A stretch of DNA of 64,000 nucleotides from Singulisphaera sp045290345. GTDB taxonomy: Bacteria; Planctomycetota; Planctomycetia; Isosphaerales; Isosphaeraceae. Made by a program: the position numbers and the translations under genes. The stretch spans positions 4,030,001 through 4,094,000 of the forward strand of contig NZ_CP155447.1 in assembly GCF_045290345.1 (NCBI RefSeq), given 5' to 3'. Positions 44,436 through 52,999 of the stretch are shown here, one piece after another (the stretch's first letter is position 1; the number at the start of each line of letters is the position of its first letter). Below the pieces are notes generated by a model. It was given only the letters and a program-made list of their open reading frames with translations, ran no database searches and was not told the origin of the DNA.

Positions 44436-46120
44436 GGGATTGTCTCATTCCGTATTTCCAGTGGTTGACAGTTTTTGTATCAACTCCGTTGGATCGGACT
44501 TGAGTAACTCCCAGAAGTCGTAACTGGGCAGTCTCAGGCCGAGCCGCTGGTACGGGCAGACGTCCTTTCTCGGGCCCGAGCGGAACGGGTGGGTGTTCCA
44601 GTACAGACGCTTCAGGTCGAGCATCGGCTGGGTCATCCGGCGGTGGCGCGACTGGTGCATCCGCAGTACGCTGTTCATGCACTCGACCGCGCTGCTCGCT
44701 CGGAACGTCTCCTCCAAGACCACCGCGATACGGGCGTAACCGGCTCGCGACGGTTCGCTCAAGGTCCCGTGCCGACCCACCGCGCGGACCAGTTCCGTCG
44801 CTGAGTCCGAGGCCTTCTGTCGGCGGTGCCATAGCCACCAACGCCAGGCCAGCGCCTCGCGCCATTGCGGCTCCGGCTCCGCAGTCTTCAGGCGGTCCTG
44901 CATCCGGTCGAGGAACGCCAGACTCCGCGGGTCGTTCAAGAAATTGCGGACCTTCGACCAGTCAGGGCCGGTCAGGTCCTTCACCCCCTCGGCAATCTCG
45001 GAGGCGGCTCCGGCGCGATTGTTGAGCCGACCGTCGGGGGTGAACAGGTCGAGCGCCGCATGCACCCGGTCCCAGGCCGACTCCAACCGCTGGACCTGGT
45101 CGAACCGCTCGATCGCGCGGGCCCACGATGCCCGCGCGGCCGCCGCGGCGGCTCGGGCGTCGATGCCTTGTTGTTTCGCGGCGGCGACCTTGGCGGCGGC
45201 GGCCTCGGCCAGTTCCCACGCCGCCTCGGCGCCACGCCAGTGTCGAGCGAGAACCCGTTTCGCCTCCATCGTGGTGTGGAAGACGTCCAGACCGTGCGTC
45301 AGGGCCGGGGCTGACGAGTCGATCGCACGCCCCTTTGCCAGTTGCGTCACCGCCGAGCCGATCCCCTTGGCGGCGTTGGAGACGGCGAATTCCAGACCTG
45401 AGAATGGCTCCAACTGTGTCTTCCAGGTCGCGGCCGATCGGTCCTTGGCGTTCCGGCAAAAGACGGCAGCCATGCTCGCCGGCTCGATCCCGACCAAGGT
45501 CGGCCGCCCCCAAAAAAGATCTCGTCCAGCGCGAGGGTCTGGACCTGAGCCGCACACGCCGGGTCGAGGGCCTTGAGCACCTGGCCGGCTTGCCGGGCCG
45601 CGTCCTGGACCCAACGCCCCAGGGTCGAATGGTCGGGGACTTGCTCCGGGGCCAGGAGCACGCCGAGCAGGTCTTCGACCTGGCGGAGGCTGACCCCGAT
45701 GGCGAAGGCGACCGTGGTGAGTTGGCGTTGTTTGGCCTTGTTCAAGAGGATCCGGCCTTGGGCCTCGCGTTTCAGTTCGGCGATCCGCTCGCGGAGCCGT
45801 TGATTCTCCTCACGGAGTTCGACGACGTCCTCAGATGTGGGTTCGCCCGCGAGCCGCTGCTCGACCTTGCGGGAGTGCTCGTAGACGGTCTCGCGGCTGC
45901 AGCCGGCCTGTTCGGCTTGTTGCGTGACAGCCCCGTGCTGACCAGAAAAGACGGCGGCGGCGTTGAGGATCCAGACGCGAGGCGATAAGTTGATCATGGG
46001 AGGTCCTTCCGTGATGATGACTACCTTGGTCGGAATGTCATCAAACCACGGCAGGGCCTCCCAATCCATTCAAACTGTCAACTCGCTCACTGACCATTTC
46101 TGGCGGAACGCGACATTCCC
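44436..46120 (-). mobile_element. insertion sequence, copy 1 (1685 bp)
   Basis: The ends are imperfect inverted repeats: GGGATTGTCTCATTCCG on the left and GGGAATGTCGCGTTCCG read inward from the right (14 of 17 match). The same 1685-bp unit occurs at 53000-54684, which fixes both boundaries. It encodes one transposase in two frames. No target-site duplication is visible next to either end, which may mean rearrangement after insertion. Confidence 0.88.
44445..46069 (-). CDS. transposase, two frames joined by -1 frameshifting (copy 1)
   Basis: The first frame (46069 to 45347, 240 residues) has a helix-turn-helix region around GCSRETVYEHSRKVEQRL, then a coiled coil (VVELREENQRLRERIAELKR) and reaches LALDEIFF. 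At the T6G5 run (minus strand, opposite 45507-45517) a -1 slip gives DEIFFWGRPTLVGIEPASMA, continuing to 44445. The joined protein of about 540 residues has a DDE-type layout: Asp in LALDEIFF, Asp in GLDVFHTTMEAKRVL, Glu in SSAVECMNSVLR, followed by LDLKRLYWNTHPF. Without slipping, translation would end as a short DNA-binding protein. The same arrangement occurs in copy 2, which supports a programmed event. I cannot name the IS family with certainty. Confidence 0.85.
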
Positions 46121-46547
46121 TGAGAAAGCCACGAGCGGAGCTTCGCAACGACCTTATGGGCCAAGGAGTTAGTGCTTAGCTTCATGCCATTCGGGACGGG
46201 GCAGGAAGTATCCCCGACACGTGGATGATGTTTTCTCCGGAATCCGCCATGAGTCCTTGCTAAGCAATGGTTTACAATCCAACCGCCCCACGCTCGCCCA
46301 CGACATCTGCCGGAACTCCGGAAGGTCGTCGACGCTTGGCCCTCGCTGCCGGAATCGATCCGGGCGATGAGTCCGTCGTGGTGAGCTCGAGCCGATAACA
46401 CAGCGGCTTGGAGAGCCGGAAGCCTGATTCACGTCTCTGGGGGGAAATCATCGCGATGGTGTGTATACCTAGTCCAGGATTCCCGGTTCATGGACCATAG
46501 GTTCACTCCCTGATACTCCGCGTCTCTGAGCCCGGAACAAACCTGAA
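46121..46547. other. remnants between copy 1 and the nuclease-like gene
   Basis: A plus-strand frame near 46296-46380 reads LPELRKVVDAWPSLPESIRA, which resembles the C-terminal end of a protein often found near planctomycete integrases. It has no start and soon hits a stop, so I take it as a decayed fragment. Nothing else is recognisable. Confidence 0.35.
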
Positions 46548-47972
46548 TTATCTCTTCTTCAATTGCTCGAACGGCACAATCTTCACCGGGCACTGACGGT
46601 AGTACGGCGACAACAACTCGTGGTCAACGACGATGAGTGAATCTACCGACCATTTGCCCTTTGCGGTGATCCTGAGTTCGTCAAGGACAGCATCGAGATT
46701 GTTCTTCACCCATTCGACACGACGGGAATGTTTGTCGAGGATCGACCGTCTTCCATTTGTCCCGACGAAGAATTCCTGGAGCTCGTTACCCATCTCGTAG
46801 AATGTTCTCGCCCCTGCGAGGTCCTTGCACTCTATGACGACCAGTGTGCGTCGTTTCGGTTCAACGACGAGGACGTCAATGTCCCCGAGTTGCTCCAGTT
46901 GGCCTCTACGAGATCCGATTTTCTTTAACCGTCGTCTCACTACCAACTCCAGATCTTGCTCGAAGAAGTCGGCAACGAGGTCATTGAACAACTCGCTCTC
47001 AACGTTCAAATACCGGCTGATTGCCTGCTTCATTTCGAGCGACTGGGCCCGAAGTCTACCCGTCAGACAGATCATGAAGAGATAGACTGACGCTTCGAGG
47101 GCTTGGCGAGGCCCCCAGATCACCTCATGGTCACCGCCCTCTCTCGGCCGCACCAGAAAAGGCTTTCGAAGGTAGGACAGCGAGCGATTGAATCGCCAAG
47201 GGTATACGTCCTCCGCTCGGTTGGGTCGCGGCGGGGCGAGAAAACTGGGGCGAGGTTCTAGAGACAGGTGGTCCATCATGGTTACAACTCTCCCTTCGGT
47301 CCATCCAAGTTCGCGGGATAATTCACGGGTGAGCTCCTGCTTGCCGAAGATGCAGACTCTTGGCGAGCGGGCAAATCCGATTGACGATGCTGCTACCAAG
47401 AAGTCGCGGAATTCTCGGAGGGAGTACCCCAATTCAAGTCTGACCGCTTCATCGAGGTCCGTACGCTCGGAAGAGGGAGGATCAACAGGAGCAGATGGCC
47501 GCCAATGGCGGTGAAAACCCCTCTGCGCCCGCATAATCTCACCGTGGGCCTGAACGGGCAGGAATGCTTCCCTCACCTTGTCGAGCTGCCCGCGATCCAT
47601 CCCGAGGCGCCTTGATCCAAGAACCTCCAGGTCAAAATCAGCCAATTTGAACTGAAGAGAGTCGCTGAGTTGGCCGTGATCAATGATCTCGTCGGCGAGC
47701 GCCTGCAAGCGGTCGTAAACCTCCATGCTGAGCGGACGAATGCCACGCGGCGGACAGGCTGCCACATACTCGAGGACGAAGCGGGCCGCCATCGCCGCCT
47801 TGTTCCTCGCCGGCAGCTCCTGGCCGATCATGGTGACCATCTCGCCCATCGAACTAAAACACTCGAGGCGCGTCGGGATCGTCAGCCGCACTTGTGCGAT
47901 TTCTTGGAGAACTGCCTCGTGTCTCGCAACGAGGGTTTCCAGCAAGTCGACGGGATTGAGCGAAGCGATCAA
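46548..47972 (-). CDS. PD-(D/E)XK nuclease-like C-terminal half of a large protein
   Basis: This frame of up to 474 codons ends with a nuclease-like domain: RRRLKKIGSRRGQLEQLGDI, then DIDVLVVEPKRRTLVVIECK, where the Asp of DID and the E-x-K of ECK (roughly residues 360-385) fit a PD-(D/E)XK active site. LIVVDHELLSPYYRQCPVKI closes it. The start TTG at 47972 is doubtful. The first residues, RLARLIASLNPVDLLETLVA when read upstream of the start, continue smoothly from the preceding gene's VAVLNSVVQFLY in another frame, so both were probably one protein of about 1230 residues. The extra base lies near 47985. Its role is unknown; a restriction or defence function is inferred from the fold and the mobile surroundings. 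Confidence 0.65.
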   Translation of the reverse strand: MIASLNPVDLLETLVARHEAVLQEIAQVRLTIPTRLECFSSMGEMVTMIGQELPARNKAAMAARFVLEYVAACPPRGIRPLSMEVYDRLQALADEIIDHGQLSDSLQFKLADFDLEVLGSRRLGMDRGQLDKVREAFLPVQAHGEIMRAQRGFHRHWRPSAPVDPPSSERTDLDEAVRLELGYSLREFRDFLVAASSIGFARSPRVCIFGKQELTRELSRELGWTEGRVVTMMDHLSLEPRPSFLAPPRPNRAEDVYPWRFNRSLSYLRKPFLVRPREGGDHEVIWGPRQALEASVYLFMICLTGRLRAQSLEMKQAISRYLNVESELFNDLVADFFEQDLELVVRRRLKKIGSRRGQLEQLGDIDVLVVEPKRRTLVVIECKDLAGARTFYEMGNELQEFFVGTNGRRSILDKHSRRVEWVKNNLDAVLDELRITAKGKWSVDSLIVVDHELLSPYYRQCPVKIVPFEQLKKR

Positions 47973-50241
47973 TCTCGCCAGGCGAGTAGAGGAATTGGAC
48001 GACCGAATTCAGGACAGCAACACGACGATCCTTCGCGATCGGGGCGATAGGGTATCCTTTCTCTTGGATCAGATACTCGCCGGCTTCATCCAACAGCTCG
48101 TTCTCATCTGCTTCCTGGACCTTGCGTAATGACGGGAGACCCCGCTTATCGAGAATGGGGGTGTGGCTGGAGTTCGAGACGAGTATTTTCTTCTTTCGGC
48201 CGAGTGGTGCATAAAAATCGATATACTCCGCGATTTTTCGATCCGCGAGCAGCCGCTCCGCCTCATCTGGGGCAAAAGCGCGAAGACCCTCCAGGATAAG
48301 GCGCATCAACTCGCGCTCACCGCGGTTATCCTCCACGCCCATCATGTCATTGAACGAAGGATGAATTGTAAGCTCAAGTTTCAATGCTTCGACGTGAGGC
48401 ATGACGCTGACGGGTGCAATCATTGGGTCTAGTTCGACGGGCGTTCCGCTCCAATCACCGTCGAAGGCCAATTCGATGTGGACTAGATCACTCGGCTCAA
48501 CCCGCTGCAATAGAGGAACGAGACAAGGCGTGAATTGCCAGATCCAGTAGGCGAGAGATTCCGTGAAGACAAAGGAGGCTTGGCGTACATCGCGATCTCC
48601 CGGGCGCGTGGCCCCCACGATCCACACGGGTACGGGCAGCCCCTCGACAAGCACCGTTGCCCGATCTGGGAGGCCATGAATGATGCTCCTCGGAACATAA
48701 ATCGGAACGGCACGCGAATCATGCAGGCAGGTCACCTCGACGAAGTATCCCCGCTTAGTGGAGGGTGCGGCGTGCCAATCGCGCTGCCGGATGACCTCCT
48801 TCTTCAACTCTCCGGAGCCGGGAGGGATATATAGGACATCCGGAGCTGCTTCGTCAGAGATGTAAAAGTTGTACCCCGTCTTCCGGTAGAGCAAGAATTC
48901 ATCGATAGAATCCATGCATATGACTTGCGTCTTGTCGCGGAGCCGGGAGCAGGCTTTGGCGTACTTCCATAAGACGAGGGAGTTGCCTCCTTCGAGGAAA
49001 GCAATTGTCTCGAGGTCCGCAGCCGACAGGTTTAGGAACTGGGAGTAGACGGGGCCTTTGGGCCGATCGAACCCCATGGCGACCAGACGCCCGATGCCCT
49101 GGATAACCACTAGGAAAAAGACTTCATGCACGTCGCCGCTGACCGTAAAGATGAAGCGTTCGATTTCGTCCAGACGCTGGTCGATCAGAGGATCAAAGTC
49201 AGGGGTCGGCCACGCTCCATGAGGAGATTGTGGGTCGTACGCCTCGAGAGCGTCCGTGACAAGGAGTGTATAGGCGAGCTTCCCCTGATCGAATTGGAAG
49301 ACGCCGTCGACCGCCTCAGCCAAGCCATCCGGGAGTCGAGGGAGATGACAGTCGAGCTGTTGGTGGTCCAGGATTTCGAGCGAAGAGCAAACCGAGCGCC
49401 AGGCTGCGAGGCTAAAGCAGCGAGACAGTTGGTTCGCAACCCCCATCTCGTGAGCGAGTCGGATCAGCTCGTGCCTGCAAGCGGATAGCAACGAGCCTGG
49501 AAGAGCGACGATCCATCTGTCGCCGGCCCGGACGATCGGACGGATCAGGAGAGGGCCGTTCGCGACTACGAATTCATCGGCCCCAGAGGAGCCGACGGAA
49601 GTCGTCAGCGCCTCGAAATCTTCTATTTCGACATTATGCTTTCCAAGTAGCGTGCGGAGTTCGCTCTCGCTGAAACACACTGCATTCTTTAGAACAACGA
49701 GTCGGTCGGCGAATGGGATTGCGATGGCATCGCTTGCAGGATCCGAGGCTTCGCAACCACGATCGATACCCGCCTTCTTCGCCATGGCATCGCTGATGGC
49801 CAGGACCGAGGAGAGAAGGGCCCGCCCTCGTAAGAGATACTGTCGTTCGATCTCGAGTGGACTGAAGAACACACCCTCGATGAAGAGGCGGAGGATGAAA
49901 GTGGCGTCGTCGACGATCCCCGGGAAGACCAGGAAGGAACCTCCATAAAACGTGAGCGACTCTACAAACGGATTACTGAGGGGATCCTCGTACGGACTCA
50001 ACGCTTCCAGAGCTACCGACCGGCAGACTGCTTTCAACCTGTTCATGCTGATTCGTGGCTTGTCCGGCGTGTAGGGTAGGCTCACGGCGACATGGGCGAG
50101 CGCCTCTAATCGGATGGTGCGCCATGCGTTCTCGGGATGGAGCTGTAGTCCCGCGGCAGCTCGAAGTAGGTCACGCGAGTTGCAAAATGCCAGCTCGGCG
50201 GCGAGGGTGGAAAGCGAGGGCTCGAGATTCTCGTTCGTCAT
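47854..50241 (-). CDS. large protein of unknown function, N-terminal part (frameshifted)
   Basis: This frame starts at ATG 50241 (MTNENLEPSLSTLAAELAFC) and runs about 795 residues. I recognise no known domain. Segments such as GPLLIRPIVRAGDRWIVALP, AACRHELIRL-like stretches and RGYFVEVTCLHDSRAVPIYV look like folded, soluble protein. The last 43 codons (from SPGEIDRF to the stop at 47854) look like shadow sequence, whereas the +1 frame from 47984 continues as a helical, then nuclease-like, protein. I therefore see one gene of about 3.7 kb broken by one extra base near 47985. A small membrane protein is encoded just upstream on the same strand. The gene is bracketed by two insertion sequences, which suggests an acquired accessory system. 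Confidence 0.6.
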   Translation of the reverse strand: MTNENLEPSLSTLAAELAFCNSRDLLRAAAGLQLHPENAWRTIRLEALAHVAVSLPYTPDKPRISMNRLKAVCRSVALEALSPYEDPLSNPFVESLTFYGGSFLVFPGIVDDATFILRLFIEGVFFSPLEIERQYLLRGRALLSSVLAISDAMAKKAGIDRGCEASDPASDAIAIPFADRLVVLKNAVCFSESELRTLLGKHNVEIEDFEALTTSVGSSGADEFVVANGPLLIRPIVRAGDRWIVALPGSLLSACRHELIRLAHEMGVANQLSRCFSLAAWRSVCSSLEILDHQQLDCHLPRLPDGLAEAVDGVFQFDQGKLAYTLLVTDALEAYDPQSPHGAWPTPDFDPLIDQRLDEIERFIFTVSGDVHEVFFLVVIQGIGRLVAMGFDRPKGPVYSQFLNLSAADLETIAFLEGGNSLVLWKYAKACSRLRDKTQVICMDSIDEFLLYRKTGYNFYISDEAAPDVLYIPPGSGELKKEVIRQRDWHAAPSTKRGYFVEVTCLHDSRAVPIYVPRSIIHGLPDRATVLVEGLPVPVWIVGATRPGDRDVRQASFVFTESLAYWIWQFTPCLVPLLQRVEPSDLVHIELAFDGDWSGTPVELDPMIAPVSVMPHVEALKLELTIHPSFNDMMGVEDNRGERELMRLILEGLRAFAPDEAERLLADRKIAEYIDFYAPLGRKKKILVSNSSHTPILDKRGLPSLRKVQEADENELLDEAGEYLIQEKGYPIAPIAKDRRVAVLNSVVQFLYSPGEIDRFAQSRRLAGNPRCETRGSSPRNRTSAADDPDAPRVF

Positions 50242-50329
50242 GTCGAAGGTCTTCCTGGCCAAACCGAAATGGGTGCCGTCGTTAAGTCTGACGTTCCGCG
50301 TATCTCCGGTTGGTGGCCTTTCACGGCTC

Positions 50330-50657
50330 TTATCGTTGTTCTCGGAGATACTCGCGGTTGATCGTTATCCTCAGCCCGATGTGCGGTCCGCCATCGATCA
50401 TCACACCGATCTCACGACCTGGGTAGCACGAATCCTGATCCCAGGCGGATTCGTGGGTGACGACTGCCTTCGTCCCCGCGTCGAGGCTCACTTCCGCATC
50501 CGCAGTTACGACGCGGATCGGCTGTCCTGGGACGAAGATCGCAACCGGTTCGCCAACCGACAGGAGGGAGACCTGGGAGCCGTAGATCTCGAGATAGATG
50601 ACGAAGATGTACCTGGATGCCGAAGACGACGGCCAGCGGCACCAGACTCCAGAGCAT
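50330..50657 (-). pseudogene. small membrane-anchored protein, frameshifted
   Basis: ATG 50657 gives MLWSLVPLAVVFGIQ, then one extra base (near the CAGG at about 50610) shifts the frame. Continuing in the +1 frame gives YIFVIYLEIYGSQVSLLSVG and on through EPVAIFVPGQPIRVVTADAE, AVVTHESAWDQDSCYPG and MIDGGPHIGLRITINREYL to a stop at 50330. The joined product would be about 108 residues: one N-terminal membrane helix and a small beta-rich domain. Base use at third positions supports coding across both pieces. It ends 88 bases before the start of the large nuclease-like gene on the same strand and may be its partner. Confidence 0.5.
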
Positions 50658-50840
50658 CGTCCTGACCCGTAGTCTCAGGGTCCCTCACTCCTCAGGCCGC
50701 CCCCCGGCCCACATCCGGGGCCACGATGCTGGGAGGGACAATTGACCCTCCGCCGTCACCCAGCAATAGTTTTTCATAGAGTCCATGACATTGCGTGATT
50801 AGAATGGGGCCACACCGGCCAAACGCACAGGAGACCGATC

Positions 50841-51902
50841 TTGACTATTTCGCTTGTCTTGACTCTAGCACTTGTAACACAGGTTTCTTCAACCGCGGCC
50901 GCTACTCCCGCAAGGCTGATGTTGAGTAACGACGACCCGAAATTCCCGATCGGCATCTCCACAGAACTCAAGTTCTACCGCGATAATAACCGCCGCATGT
51001 TAGACGAGGCTTTCCATAAAGAAGATATGGAAACGATCGAAGCTGCTCGGGAGCGGGGGGCTTGGATCGCGGTCCCCTCTGGCACCGCTGCTCTGCCGAT
51101 CGCCAGATTCCGACTAAAGGGTCCCATGTACAGCGAGGTCGTGCGAGTCAAGGTCCTCGAGGGCCCGAAGAAAGGCGCCATCGGTTGGTTATCCCTGCGA
51201 TCTATTGTGACCCCTGAGGAGTTCACCCGCCGGAGGAAGGCCAGTGAGGAGGGGAAACATGTGTTCAAGATGACCCCGCAATTCTACGACCCAGACATCG
51301 CTGAGGAGGCCTTCTTGGCTCCGCAGCTCGTCTACAACCTTAATCTCCCGTCAGTGACTTACGTGTGCAAGGATCTCGCCACCCTCAGTCGTATTCAGGC
51401 GATCCCGTCCGACTTGGGTTTCGGTGGTGCGGTCGCGGACGACACCCCCGCCCCACCGAGCAAAGTCGAGATGCTCTACAAGCAACTCGAGAAGGAGAAG
51501 GCTGTCTGGCTCACCTTGCTCAACACCCCAATCACGGTCTTGAACCCTCGGAGGGATCTTGCGACCGAAGAGGCCCCCAACTATCCGGTACAAGTCTTGA
51601 TGACCGGTGGAGTTCACAAGGGGAAAGAAGGCTGGGTGTTTGTCGGTATGGTCTCTCCGTTTCCGAGGAAGCGACTTTCAGGACCTTTCCAGTTCGGCCA
51701 ACAGCCTTCGAGGGCTGCCGAGAATCGCAAAGATGATCACCAGAAATCCAAACCAGTCCCGAAAGAGTCGCCCATCACCGAAGCCCAGCTCGCGGACATG
51801 ATGCGAGCCAAATCGGTAGGACTCTGTGGTGCCCCCACGCTGGATGGTACCCCCTGCAAGCGGCGGGTCGCAGGGGGCGGCTTCTGTTACCAACACCATT
51901 GA
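50841..51902 (+). CDS. secreted SH3-like protein with C-terminal Cys/His motif
   Basis: This 353-residue protein starts with a signal peptide (MTISLVLTLALVTQVSSTAA). Two beta-rich segments look SH3-like: AWIAVPSGTAALPI with VRVKVLEGPKKGAIGWLSLR, and TPITVLNP with VQVLMTGGVHKGKEGWVFVG. After a charged linker the protein ends with CGAPTLDGTPCKRRVAGGGF plus CYQHH. The spacing of three cysteines and a terminal histidine pair suggests a small metal-binding motif seen in other bacterial proteins, though I cannot name the family. It runs in the opposite direction to the nuclease-like gene. Function is unknown. Confidence 0.7.
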   Translation: MTISLVLTLALVTQVSSTAAATPARLMLSNDDPKFPIGISTELKFYRDNNRRMLDEAFHKEDMETIEAARERGAWIAVPSGTAALPIARFRLKGPMYSEVVRVKVLEGPKKGAIGWLSLRSIVTPEEFTRRRKASEEGKHVFKMTPQFYDPDIAEEAFLAPQLVYNLNLPSVTYVCKDLATLSRIQAIPSDLGFGGAVADDTPAPPSKVEMLYKQLEKEKAVWLTLLNTPITVLNPRRDLATEEAPNYPVQVLMTGGVHKGKEGWVFVGMVSPFPRKRLSGPFQFGQQPSRAAENRKDDHQKSKPVPKESPITEAQLADMMRAKSVGLCGAPTLDGTPCKRRVAGGGFCYQHH

Positions 51903-52589
51903 TCCCGCGATGAATATCCACCGAACGGGGCAGGGGACCCATGGATCAGGGTCCCCGCCGGTGGGAGGATCAAATATACCCCCCGCCCCCTCAGTCGAGC
52001 TGGACGGCTATGCCGACCTTGACCGAACGCTCCAGGACCGCGACAAAGTCGTCCGACAGGATCAGGTAAGCCCCACCCGACTGCGCAACTCCCTCACACA
52101 CTTCGATCGCCGAGTCCCCCTGGACCTTGACCCAGGTGCCAGGCGTTGCGCACTGCGCGAACTCGCCAGGGTTGTTCCGGCATCCTAAGCCTCGATGATC
52201 CCAACTGCGTTCGCGTCCTGGATGCTCCAGCCGGCTTTCTCCAGGGCGGCGTCGATCTGCTGTCGCGCGGCGTCTCGGGCTTCGGCATCGTGGTTGCGCA
52301 CCCATCAATTGGATCGGGAGACTTCAGTCTACACCACTGTCGATGGACATGGAAGGCCCGTGGGAGCAAAGAGACAAGGCTCACGGTTTTATGTGAGCCA
52401 TGCTCGTGAACGAGGAAATATTGGCTTGAGCTAACGTTGATGCAATGAAAGCGTGAAAATTCGTTCAAATAATGAACACAAAAACTTGCGGAACAGAAGA
52501 GGGTTTTTCGGAAAAATGCGACTAAATACTGAATGAATGCTCCCTTCGAACGATCATATGGGTAAGGGAACTCTATACCGAAAGGAGCA
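51903..52589. other. remnant-bearing region before the DUF1580-like gene
   Basis: Two minus-strand fragments are visible: one reading to 51991 and ending GGAYLILSDDFVAVLERSVK plus VGIAVQLD, of unknown origin, and an hsdR 5' remnant (listed separately). The last 150 bases, from about 52440, are AT-rich and probably hold the promoter of the next gene. Confidence 0.4.
52185..52301 (-). pseudogene. remnant of a type I restriction HsdR (R subunit) gene
   Basis: A 38-residue frame reads RDAARQQIDAALEKAGWSIQ and then DANAVGII before a stop at 52185. It matches the conserved N-terminal start of HsdR/type I restriction proteins (A-R-x-x-I-D-x-x-L-x-x-A-G-W-x-x-Q-D). The rest of the gene is absent, so this is a short relic and not functional. 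It shows that a restriction system once occupied this place. Confidence 0.5.
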
Positions 52590-52808
52590 ATGACCTTGCT
52601 TGCGTACCTGACCTACGGCGAAGCCGGTCGGCGATTGCCGGCCCCGAAGAGCGAAGACACCATCCGGCGCTGGGCCACCGTGGGGCTTCGCGGGGTGATC
52701 CTCGAGACCGTCTGGGTAGGGGAAACCCCCTGCGTAACGGCCGAGGGACTGGCGGACTTTTTCGACCGACTGACGGCCGTGAAACGCGGCGACCAAGAAG
52801 CGAAGTGA
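52590..52808 (+). CDS. small DUF1580-like helix-turn-helix protein
   Basis: The 72-residue protein resembles the planctomycete DUF1580 family, which looks like a MerR/excisionase-type helix-turn-helix. Key segments are LTYGEAGRRLPAPKSEDTIR, RWATVGLRGVILETVWVGE and TAEGLADFFDRLTAV. It has an excellent AAAGGAG ribosome site. Such genes often stand before integrases in planctomycete mobile elements, so a role in excision or control is likely. A GTGA overlap at 52805 starts a further short frame. Confidence 0.72.
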   Translation: MTLLAYLTYGEAGRRLPAPKSEDTIRRWATVGLRGVILETVWVGETPCVTAEGLADFFDRLTAVKRGDQEAK

Positions 52809-52963
52809 CAGCGACGACATTCCCCGGCGAGGGAGCCCTGGGGCCGGAGGTTAACAACTGGGACCCCGAGATCGACGGGCCGGCGTGGCTCAATGACCCC
52901 GCGCTCGCGGAGGCAAGAGACACCTGGGGTTCACCACCTTGGAGAACACATGATCGCGACTGA
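52805..52963 (+). CDS. short hypothetical protein coupled to the DUF1580-like gene
   Basis: A 52-residue frame starts with GTG overlapping the previous stop (GTGA). It reads GPEVNNWDPEIDGPAWLNDP in its middle and is acidic, with several tryptophans. Its last codons overlap ATG 52950 of a further frame (MIATDTAWATRAPELAEG) that has a GGAG ribosome site but is cut after 18 residues by the insertion sequence at 53000. Both look like parts of a small operon of a mobile element. Confidence 0.4.
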   Translation: MTATTFPGEGALGPEVNNWDPEIDGPAWLNDPALAEARDTWGSPPWRTHDRD

Positions 52964-52999
52964 TACCGCTTGGGCGACGCGTGCGCCCGAGCTCGCGGA
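52950..52999 (+). pseudogene. 5' end of a gene interrupted by insertion sequence copy 2
   Basis: ATG 52950 is preceded by GGAG and opens a frame MIATDTAWATRAPELAE that runs directly into the left end of the second insertion sequence. No matching continuation is seen beyond its right end (54685 onward), so the rest of the gene was lost or lies elsewhere. Confidence 0.45.

Noticed and set aside
45128..45988. Plus-strand open frame of 286 codons inside each insertion sequence
   Set aside because: It is repeated in both copies only because the element is repeated; it is arginine- and proline-rich shadow of the transposase.
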